DNA of 64,000 nt from Ptiloglossa arizonensis (Eukaryota > Arthropoda > Insecta > Hymenoptera > Colletidae): positions 744,001 through 808,000 of the forward strand of contig NW_027478594.1 in assembly GCF_051014685.1 (NCBI RefSeq). Reading direction: 5' to 3'. The translations under genes and the position numbers were made by a program. Under the pieces are notes generated by a model that searched no databases, had not been told where the DNA came from, and worked only from the letters and a program-made list of their open reading frames with translations. Of this stretch, positions 51,901 to 62,136 are shown piece by piece. Position 1 is the stretch's first letter, and each line of letters opens with the position of its first letter.

Positions 51901-54900
51901 TTCTACTTTCAGATACCACAGGAATTTCTCGAGTTCGTCAATGCGTTCGCGAGGTATGGGAGTTTGAAGTTAAGGAATGGTTGAGAAATCATCAAAATTT
52001 TCGCAAGTCTGATACTCGAATCCAATAACTAATATGGCCTAGGGCAAAAATACACATATCGTTGTAATCGGGCGAGTTTCTGCTTTCAGATGCAACAGGA
52101 ATTTCTCGAGTTCGTCAATCCGTTCGCGAGATATGGAAGTTTGAAGTTAAGGAATGATTGAGAAACCATCAAAATTTTCGCAAGTCTGATACTGGAAACC
52201 AATAACTGGAATGGCCTAGGGGAAAAGTACACACACCATTGTAATCTGGCGAGTTTCTACTTTCAGATGCAATAGGAATTTCTCGAGTTCGTCATTCCGT
52301 TCGCGAGATATGGGAGTTTGAAGTTAAGGAATGGTTGAGAAACCATCAAAATTTTCCTTGTGTCTGATACTCGAAACCAATAACTGGAAGGGCCTAGGTG
52401 AAAAGTACACACACCACTGTAATCGGGCGGGTTTCCACTTTCAGATACAACAGGAATTTCTCGAGTTCGTCAGTCCGTTCGCGAGATATGGAAGTTTGAA
52501 GTTAAGGAATGATTGAGAAACCATCGAAATTTTCGCAACTCTGGTTCTGGAAACCAATAACTACAAAGGCCTAGCGGAAAAATACACATACCGTTGTAAT
52601 CGGGCGAGTGTCTACTTTCACATGCAACGGGAATTTCTCGAGTTCGTCTATCCGTTCGCGAGATATGGGAGTTTGAAGTTAAGGAATGCTTGAGAAACCA
52701 TCAAAATTTTCGCAAGTCTCATACTCGAAACCAATAACTACTATGGCCTAGGGCAAAAATGCATATACCGTTGTAACCGGGAGAGTTTCTGCTTTCAGAT
52801 GCAATAGGAAATTCTCGAGTTCGTCAATCCGTTCGCGAGATATGTAAGTGTGAAGTTAAGGAATAGTTGAGAAACCACCAAAATTTTCGCAAGTCTGATT
52901 CTCGAAACCAATAACTACAAAGGCCTAGCGGAAAAATACACATACCGTTGTAATAGGGCGAGTTTCAACTTTCACATGCAACAGGAAATTCTCGAGTTCG
53001 TCAATCCGTTCGCGAGATATGGAAGTTTGATGTTGAGGAATGATTGAGAAACCATCAAAATTTTCGCAAGTCTGATACTCGAAACCAATAACTGGAGTGG
53101 CATTGGGGAAAAGTACACACACCATTGTAATCTGGCGGGTTTCTACTTTCAGATGCAATAGGAATTTCTCGAGTTCGTCATTCCGTTCGCGAGACATGGG
53201 AGTTTGAAGTTAAGGAATGGTTGAGAAACCATCAAAATTTTCGCTGGTCTAATACTCGAAACCAATAACTGGAATGGCCTAGGGGAAAAGTACACATACC
53301 ATTGTAATCGGGCGAGTTTCTACTTTCAGATGCAACAGGAATTTCTCGAGTTCGTCAATCCGTTCGCGAGATATGGGAGTTTGAAGTTAATGTATGGTTG
53401 AGAAACCATCAAAATTTTCGCTGGTCGAATACTCGAAACCAATAACTGGAATGGCCTAGGGGAAAAGTACAAACACCATTGTAATCGGGCGGGTTTCTAC
53501 CTTCAGATACCACAGGAATTTCTCGAGTTCGTCAATGCGTTCGCGAGGTATGGGAGTTTGAAGTTAAGGAATGGTTGAGAAATCATCAAAATTTTCGCAA
53601 GTCTGATACTCGAATCCAATAACTAATATGGCCTAGGGCAAAAATACACATATCGTTGTAATCGGGCGAGTTTCTGCTTTCAGATGCAACAGGAATTTCT
53701 CGAGTTCGTCAATCCGTTCGCGAGATATGGAAGTTTGAAGTTAAGGAATGATTGAGAAACCATCAAAATTTTCGCAAGTCTGATACTGGAAACCAATAAC
53801 TGGAATGGCCTAGGGGAAAAGTACACACACCGTTGTAATCTGGCGAGTTTCTACTTTCAGATGCAATAGGAATTTCTCGAGTTCGTCATTCCGTTCGCGA
53901 GATATGGGAGTTTGAAGTTAAGGAATGGTTGAGAAACCATCAAAATTTTCCTTGTGTCTGATACTCGAAACCAATAACTGGAAGGGCCTAGGTGAAAAGT
54001 ACACACACCACTGTAATCGGGCGGGTTTCCACTTTCAGATACAACAGGAATTTCTCGAGTTCGTCAGTCCGTTCGCGAGATATGGAAGTTTGAAGTTAAG
54101 GAATGATTGAGAAACCATCGAAATTTTCGCAACTCTGGTTCTGGAAACCAATAACTACAAAGGCCTAGCGGAAAAATACACATACCGTTGTAATCGGGCG
54201 AGTGTCTACTTTCACATGCAACGGGAATTTCTCGAGTTCGTCTATCCGTTCGCGAGATATGGGAGTTTGAAGTTAAGGAATGCTTGAGAAACCATCAAAA
54301 TTTTCGCAAGTCTCATACTCGAAACCAATAACTACTATGGCCTAGGGCAAAAATGCATATACCGTTGTAACCGGGAGAGTTTCTGCTTTCAGATGCAATA
54401 GGAAATTCTCGAGTTCGTCAATCCGTTCGCGAGATATGTAAGTGTGAAGTTAAGGAATAGTTGAGAAACCATCAAAATTTTCGCAAGTCTGATTCTCGAA
54501 ACCAATAACTACAAAGGCCTAGCGGAAAAATACACATACCGTTGTAATAGGGCGAGTTTCAACTTTCACATGCAACAGGAAATTCTCGAGTTCGTCAATC
54601 CGTTCGCGAGATATGGAAGTTTGATGTTGAGGAATGATTGAGAAACCATCAAAATTTTCGCAAGTCTGATACTCGAAACCAATAACTGGAGTGGCATTGG
54701 GGAAAAGTACACACACCATTGTAATCTGGCGGGTTTCTACTTTCAGATGCAATAGGAATTTCAGGAGTTCGTCATTCCGTTCGCGAGACATGGGAGTTTG
54801 AAGTTAAGGAATGGTTGAGAAACCATCAAAATTTTCGCTGGTCTAATACTCGAAACCAATAACTGGAATGGCCTAGGGGAAAAGTACACATACCATTGTA

Positions 54901-57900
54901 ATCGGGCGAGTTTCTACTTTCAGATGCAACAGGAATTTCTCGAGTTCGTCAATCCGTTCGCGAGATATGGGGGTTTGAAGTTAAGGAATGATTGAGAAAC
55001 CATCAAAATTTTCGCAAGTCTGATACTCGAAACCAATAACTGGAGTGGCCTTGGGGAAAAGTACACACACCATTGAAATCTGGCGAGTTTCTACTTTCAG
55101 ATGCAATAGGAATTTCTCGAGTTCGTCATTCCGTTCGCGAGATATGGGAGTTTGAAGTTAAGGAATGGTTGAGAAACCATCAAAATTTTCCTTGTGTCTG
55201 ATACTCGAAACCAATAACTGGAAGGGCCTAGGTGAAAAGTACACACACCACTGTAATCGGGCGGGTTTCCACTTTCAGATACAACAGGAATTTCTCGAGT
55301 TCGTCAGTCCGTTCGCGAGATATGGAAGTTTGAAGTTAAGGAATGATTGAGAAACCATCGAAATTTTCGCAACTCTGGTTCTGGAAACCAATAACTACAA
55401 AGGCCTAGCGGAAAAATACACATACCGTTGTAATCGGGCGCGTGTCTACTTTCACATGCAACGGGAATTTCTCGAGTTCGTCTATCCGTTCGCGAGATAT
55501 GGGAGTTTGAAGTTAAGGAATGCTTGAGAAACCATCAAAATTTTCGCAAGTCTCATACTCGAAACCAATAACTACTATGGCCTAGGGCAAAAATGCATAT
55601 ACCGTTGTAACCGGGAGAGTTTCTGCTTTCAGATGCAATAGGAAATTCTCGAGTTCGTCAATCCGTTCGCGAGATATGTAAGTGTGAAGTTATGGAATGC
55701 TTGAGAAACCATCAAAATTTTCGCAAGTCTCATACTCGAAACCAATAACTACTATGGCCTAGGGCAAAAATGCATATACCGTTGTAACCGGGCGAGTTTC
55801 TGCTTTCAGATGCAATAGGAATTTCTCGAGTTCGTCAATCCTTTCGCGAGATATGGGAGTTTGAAGTTAAGGTATGGTTGAGAAACCATCAAAATTTTCG
55901 CAAGTCTGATACTCGAATCCAATAACTATTATGGCCTAGGGCAAAAATACACATACCGTTGTAATCGGGCGAGTTTCTGCTTTCAGATGCAATAGGAAAT
56001 TCTCGAGTTCGTCAATCCGTTCGCGAGATATGGAAGTTTGAAGTTAAGGAATGATTGAGAAACCATCAAAATTTTCGCAAGTCTGATACTCGAAACCAAT
56101 AACTGGAGTGGCCTTGGGGAAAAGTACACACACCATTGAAATCTGGCGGGTTTCTACTTTCAGATGCAATAGGAATTTCTCGAGTTCGTCAATGCGTTCG
56201 CGAGGTATGGGAGTTTGAAGTTAAGGAATGGCTGAGAAATCATCAAAATTTTCGCAAGTCTGATACTCGAATCCAATAACTACTATGGCCTAGGGCAAAA
56301 ATACACATACCGTTGTAATCGGGCGAGTTTCTGCTTTCAGATGCAACAGGAATTTCTCGAGTTCGTCAATCCGTTCGCGAGATATGGAAGTTTGAAGTTA
56401 AGGAATAATTGAGAAACCATCAAAATTTTCGCAAGTCTGATACTGGAAACGAATAACTGGAATGGCCTAGGGGAAAAGTACACACACCATTGTAATCTAG
56501 CGGGTTTCTACTTTCAGATGCAATAGGAATTTCTCGAGTTCGTCATTCCGTTCGCGAGACATGGGAGTTTGAAGTTAAGGAATGGTTGAGAAACCATCAA
56601 AATTTTCGCTGGTCTAATACTCGAAACCAATAACTGGAATGGCCTAGGGGAAAAGTACACATACCATTGTAATCGGGCGAGTTTCTACTATCAGATGCAA
56701 CAGGAATTTCTCGAGTTCGTCAATCCGTTCACGAGAAATGGTAGTTTGAAGTTAAGGAATGGTTGAGAAGCCATCAAAATTTTCGCAAGTCTGATACTCG
56801 AAACCAATAACTACAATGGCCTTGGGGAAAAGTACACACACCATTGTAATCTGGCGGGTTTCTACTTTCAGATGCAATAGGAATTTCTCGAGTTCGTCAA
56901 TGCGTTCGCGAGGTATGGGAGTTTGAAGTTAAGGAATAGTTGAGAAACCATCAAAATTTTCGCAAGTCTGATTCTCGAAACCAATAACTACAAAGGCCTA
57001 GCGCAAAAATACACATACCGTTGTAATAGGGCGAGTTTCAACTTTCACATGCAACAGGAAATTCTCGAGTTCGTCAATCCGTTCGCGAGATATGGAAGTT
57101 TGATGTTGAGGAATGATTGAGAAACCATCAAAATTTTCGCAAGTCTGATACTCGAAACCAATAACTGGAGTGGCATTGGGGAAAAGTACACACACCATTG
57201 TAATCTGGCGGGTTTCTACTTTCAGATGCAATAGGAATTTCTCGAGTTCGTCAATCCGTTCGCGAGACATGTAGGTGTGAAGTTATGGAATGCTTGAGAA
57301 ACCATCAAAATTTTCGCAAGTCTCATACTCGAAACCAATAACTACTATGGCCTAGGGCAAAAATGCATATACCGTTGTAACCGGGAGAGTTTCTGCTTTC
57401 AGATGCAATAGGAAATTCTCGAGTTCGTCAATCCGTTCGCGAGATATGTAAGTGTGAAGTTAAGGAATAGTTGAGAAACCACCAAAATTTTCGCAAGTCT
57501 GATTCTCGAAACCAATAACTACAAAGGCCTAGCGGAAAAATACACATACCGTTGTAATAGGGCGAGTTTCAACTTTCACATGCAACAGGAAATTCTCGAG
57601 TTCGTCAATCCGTTCGCGAGATATGGAAGTTTGATGTTGAGGAATGATTGAGAAACCATCAAAATTTTCGCAAGTCTGATACTCGAAACCAATAACTGGA
57701 GTGGCATTGGGGAAAAGTACACACACCATTGTAATCTGGCGGGTTTCTACTTTCAGATGCAATAGGAATTTCTCGAGTTCGTCATTCCGTTCGCGAGACA
57801 TGGGAGTTTGAAGTTAAGGAATGGTTGAGAAACCATCAAAATTTTCGCTGGTCTAATACTCGAAACCAATAACTGGAATGGCCTAGGGGAAAAGTACACA

Positions 57901-59423
57901 TACCATTGTAATCGGGCGAGTTTCTACTTTCAGATGCAACAGGAATTTCTCGAGTTCGTCAATCCGTTCGCGAGATATGGGAGTTTGAAGTTAATGTATG
58001 GTTGAGAAACCATCAAAATTTTCGCTGGTCGAATACTCGAAACCAATAACTGGAATGGCCTAGGGGAAAAGTACAAACACCATTGTAATCGGGCGGGTTT
58101 CTACTTTCAGATACCACAGGAATTTCTCGAGTTCGTCAATGCGTTCGCGAGGTATGGGAGTTTGAAGTTAAGGAATGGTTGAGAAATCATCAAAATTTTC
58201 GCAAGTCTGATACTCGAATCCAATAACTAATATGGCCTAGGGCAAAAATACACATATCGTTGTAATCGGGCGAGTTTCTGCTTTCAGATGCAACAGGAAT
58301 TTCTCGAGTTCGTCAATCCGTTCGCGAGATATGGAAGTTTGAAGTTAAGGAATGATTGAGAAACCATCAAAATTTTCGCAAGTCTGATACTGGAAACCAA
58401 TAACTGGAATGGCCTAGGGGAAAAGTACACACACCGTTGTAATCTGGCGAGTTTCTACTTTCAGATGCAATAGGAATTTCTCGAGTTCGTCATTCCGTTC
58501 GCGAGATATGGGAGTTTGAAGTTAAGGAATGGTTGAGAAACCATCAAAATTTTCCTTGTGTCTGATACTCGAAACCAATAACTGGAAGGGCCTAGGTGAA
58601 AAGTACACACACCACTGTAATCGGGCGGGTTTCCACTTTCAGATACAACAGGAATTTCTCGAGTTCGTCAGTCCGTTCGCGAGATATGGAAGTTTGAAGT
58701 TAAGGAATGATTGAGAAACCATCGAAATTTTCGCAACTCTGGTTCTGGAAACCAATAACTACAAAGGCCTAGCGGAAAAATACACATACCGTTGTAATAG
58801 GGCGAGTTTCAACTTTCACGTGCAACAGGAAATTCTGGAGTTCGTCAATCCGTTCGCGAGATATGGAAGTTTGATGTTGAGGAATGATTGAGAAACCATC
58901 AAAATTTTCGCAAGTCTGATACTCGAAACCAATAACTGGAGTGGCATTGGGGAAAAGTACACACACCATTGTAATCTGGCGGGTTTCTACTTTTAGATGC
59001 AATAGGAATTTCTCGAGTTCGTCATTCCGTTCGCGAGACATGGGAGTTTGAAGTTAAGGAATGGTTGAGAAACCATCAAAATTTTCGCTGGTCTAATACT
59101 CGAAACCAATAACTGGAATGGCCTAGGGGAAAAGTACACATACCATTGTAATCTGGCGAGTTTCTACTTTCAGATGCAATAGGAATTTCTCGAGTTCGTC
59201 ATTCCGTTCGCGAGATATGGGAGTTTGAAGTTAAGGAATGGTTGAGAAACCATCAAAATTTTCCTTGTGTCTGATACTCGAAACCAATAACTGGAAGGGC
59301 CTAGGTGAAAAGTACACACACCACTGTAATCGGGCGGGTTTCCACTTTCAGATACAACAGGAATTTCTCGAGTTCGTCAGTCCGTTCGCGAGATATGGAA
59401 GTTTGATGTTGAGGAATGATTGA
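48967..59423 (+). repeat. 178-bp variant monomers with CCTTGTG insertion (six copies)
   Basis: In six monomers the usual TTTTCGC plus four variable bases before CTGATACTCG is replaced by TTTTCCTTGTGT, one base longer. The variant starts at 48,991, 52,355, 53,949, 55,189, 58,553 and 59,262. The monomer that follows always carries GGAAGGGCCTAGGTGAAAAG and CACCACTGTAATCGGGCGGG. The extra base shifts the reading frame, which explains the recurrent 61-codon ORFs starting 24 bp upstream; these are by-products. The variant is a convenient marker for each HOR copy. Confidence 0.85.
52925..58714 (+). repeat. Segment repeated at 4,604 bp offset inside block H
   Basis: The stretch of about 52,925 to 54,110 reappears at about 57,529 to 58,714, offset 4,604 bp (26 monomers plus two bases, as expected for two 178-bp monomers in between). 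Shared rare features include GTTAATGTATGGTTGAG at about 53,386 and 57,990, and the GATACCACAGG monomer. In addition, 56,998 and 57,529 are the starts of similar monomer runs 531 bp apart. Confidence 0.7.
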
Positions 59424-62136
59424 GAAACCATCAAAATTTTCGCAACTCTGGTTCTGGAAACCAATAACTACAAAGGCCTAGCGGAAAAATACACATACCG
59501 TTGTAATCGGGCGTGTTTCAACTTTCACATGCAACAGGAAATTCTCGAGTTCGTCAATCCGTTCGCGAGATATGGAAGTTTGATGTTGAGGAATGATTGA
59601 GAAACCATCAAAATTTTCGCAAGTCTGATACTCGAAACCAATAACTGGAGTGGCATTGTGGAAAAGTACACACACCATTGTAATCTGGCGGGTTTCTACT
59701 TTCAGATGCAATAGGAATTTCTCGAGTTGGTCAATCCGTTCGCGAGACATGTAGGTGTGAAGTTATGGAATGCTTGAGAAACCATCAAAATTTTCGCAAG
59801 TCTGATACTCGAAACCAATAACTACTATGGCCTAGGGCAAAAATGCATATACCGTTGTAACCGGGCGAGTTTCTGCTTTCAGATGCAATAGGAATTTCTC
59901 GAGTTCGTCAATCCTTTCGCGAGATATGGGAGTTTGAAGTTAAGGTATGGTTGAGAAACCATCAAAATTTTCGCAAGTCTGATACTCGTATCCAATAACT
60001 ACAAAGGCCTAGCGGAAAAATACACATACCGTTGTAATCGGGCGAGTTTCTTCTTTCACATGCAACAGGAAATTCTCGAGTTCGTCAATCCGTTCGCGAG
60101 ATATGGGAGTTTGAAGTTAAGGAATGCTTGAGAAACCATCAAAATTTTCGCAAGTCTGATACTCGAATCCAATAACTATTATGGCCTAGGGCAAAAATAC
60201 ACATACCGTTGTGATCGGGCGAGTGTACACTTTCACATGCAACGGGAATTTCTCGAGTTCGTCTATCCGTTCGCGAGATATGGGAGTTTGAAGTTAAGGA
60301 ATGCTTGAGAAACCATCAAAATTTTCGCAAGTCTGATACTCGAAACCAATAACTACTATGGCCTAGGGCAAAAATGCATATACCGTTGTAACCGGGCGAG
60401 TTTCTGCTTTCAGATGCAATAGGAATTTCTCGAGTTCGTCAATCCTTTCGCGAGATATGGGAGTTTGAAGTTAAGGTATGGTTGAGAAACCATCAAAATT
60501 TTCGCAAGTCTGATACTCGAATCCAATAACTATTATGGCCTAGGGCAAAAATACACATACCGTTGTAATCGGGCGAGTTTCTGCTTTCAGATGCAATAGG
60601 AAATTCTCGAGTTCGTCAATCCGTTCGCGAGATATGGAAGTTTGAAGTTAAGGAATGATTGAGAATCCATCAAAATTTTCGCAAGTCTGATACTCGAATC
60701 CAATAACTACTATGGCCTGGGGCAAAAATACACATACCGTTGTAATCGGGCGAGTTTCTGCTTTCAGATGTAATAGGAAATTCTCGAGTTCGTCTATCCG
60801 TTCGCGAGATATGGAAGTTTGAAGTTAAGGTATGATTGAGAAACCATCAAAATTTTCGCAAGTCTGATTCTCGAAACCAATAACTACAAAGGCCTAGCGG
60901 AAAAATACACATACCGTTGTAATCGGGCGAGTTTCTTCTTTCACATGCAACAGGAAATTCTCGAGTTCGTCAATCCGTTCGCGAGATATGGGAGTTTGAA
61001 GTTAAGGAATGCTTGAGAAACCATCAAAATTTTCGCAAGTCTGATACTCGAATCCAATAACTATTATGGCCTAGGGCAAAAATACACATACCGTTGTGAT
61101 CGGGCGAGTGTACACTTTCACATGCAACGGGAATTTCTCGAGTTCGTCTATCCGTTCGCGAGATATGGGAGTTTGAAGTTAAGGAATGCTTGAGAAACCA
61201 TCAAAATTTTCTCAAGTCTGATACTCGAATCCAATAACTATTATGGCCTAGGGCAAAAATACACATACCGTTGTAATCGGGCGAGTTTCTGCTTTCAGAT
61301 GCAATAGGAAATTCTCGAGTTCGTCAATCCGTTCGCGAGATATGGAAGTTTGAATTTAAGGAATGGCTGAGAAATCATCAAAATTTTCGCAAGTCTGATA
61401 CTCGAATCCAATAACTATTATGGCCTAGGGCAAAAATACACATACCGTTGTAATCGGGCGAGTTTCTGCTTTTAGATGCAATAGGAAATTCTCGAGTTCG
61501 TCAATCCGTTCGCGAGATATGGAAGTTTGAAGTTAAGGAATGATTGAGAAACCATCAAAATTTTCGCAAGTCTGATACTCGAATCCAATAACTACTATGG
61601 CCTAGGGCAAAAATACACATACCGTTGTAATCGGGCGAGTTTCTGCTTTTAGATGCAACAGGAAATTCTCGAGTTCGTCAATCCGTTCGCGAGATATGGA
61701 AGTTTGAAGTTAAGGAATGATTGAGAAACCATAAAAATTTTCGCAAGTCTGATACTCGAAACCAATAACTGGAGTGGCCTTGGGGAAAAGTACACACACC
61801 ATTGTAATCTGGCGGGTATCTACTTTCAGATGCAATAGGAATTTCTCGAGTTCGTCAATGCGTTCGCGAGGTATGGGAGTTTGAAGTTAAGGAATGGCTG
61901 AGAAATCATCAAAATTTTCGCAAGTCTGATACTCGAATCCAATAACTACTATGGCCTAGGGCAAAAATACACATACCGTTGTAATCGGGCGAGTTTCTGC
62001 TTTCAGATGCAACAGGAATTTCTCGCGTTCGTCAATCCGTTCGCGAGATATGGAAGTTTGAAGTTAAGGAATAATTGAGAAACCATCAAACTTTTCGCAA
62101 GTCTGATACTGGAACTGCCGTGCAGCGCAGGACCTG

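Larger units (their letters stand above)
1..62114 (+). repeat. 177-bp satellite DNA array, about 351 head-to-tail monomers
   Basis: The same roughly 177-bp unit repeats without interruption. The landmark GGCCTAGG occurs at 6, 183 and 360 and at multiples of 177 thereafter. Counting from that landmark, a monomer holds an (AC)n-like box near 17-24, GTTGTAATCGGGCGAG near 26-41, CTCGAG at 70-75, CCGTTCGCGAGATATGG near 85-101, GAAGTTAAGGAATG near 108-121, AAAATTTT at 136-143, and CTGATACTCGAA near 151-162. All copies have the same orientation, and no transposon interrupts the array before 62,114. Occasional monomers are 175, 176 or 178 bp through small indels. The array is already under way at position 1, so its left end lies outside the window. 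Length, purity and organisation are typical of pericentromeric or centromeric satellite DNA. I do not recognise the family by name. Confidence 0.97.
46941..62114 (+). repeat. HOR block H: right-hand family with 19-, 9-, 7- and 4-monomer periods
   Basis: Repeats are tied to a 178-bp variant monomer, so every period containing one is a multiple of 177 plus one: 3,364 (48,991 to 52,355 and 55,189 to 58,553), 1,594 (52,355 to 53,949), 1,240 (53,949 to 55,189) and 709 (58,553 to 59,262). Region-specific variants include AAATGCATATACCG, GTTGTAACCGGG, TCTCATACTCG, AATCTGGCGGG, GGAGTGGCATTGG and CTAGCGGAAAAATAC. A 3-mer duplication (531 bp) opens the block: GGCCTAGGTG at 47,081 and 47,612. The block ends at the LINE junction. 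Confidence 0.8.

Noticed and set aside
1190..59750. Recurrent ORFs of 60-97 codons on both strands through the satellite
   Set aside because: They recur once per monomer variant, depend on one or two stop-removing substitutions or a one-base indel, have no independent domain signal, and repeat with the satellite period. They are by-products of the tandem repeat, not genes.
1..62114. CRISPR-like array (conserved repeat with variable short segment)
   Set aside because: There are no unique spacers. The entire 177-bp unit is conserved, variable tetramers recur among a few types, and the context is eukaryotic satellite plus LINE.
1..62114. Subtelomeric or telomeric origin
   Set aside because: No TTAGG/TTAGGG-type or other short telomeric repeat runs are present. 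Array position on the chromosome cannot be decided from the window.
1..62114. rRNA, 5S or tRNA-derived monomer
   Set aside because: The monomer lacks recognisable A-box/B-box arrangement, tRNA clover-leaf landmarks or conserved rRNA segments. I saw no RNA gene on either strand.
1..62114. Inverted satellite blocks
   Set aside because: Scanning for the reverse complement of the GGCCTAGGGG/CTCGAG/AAAATTTTCGC order found no orientation switch; every monomer reads in the + direction.
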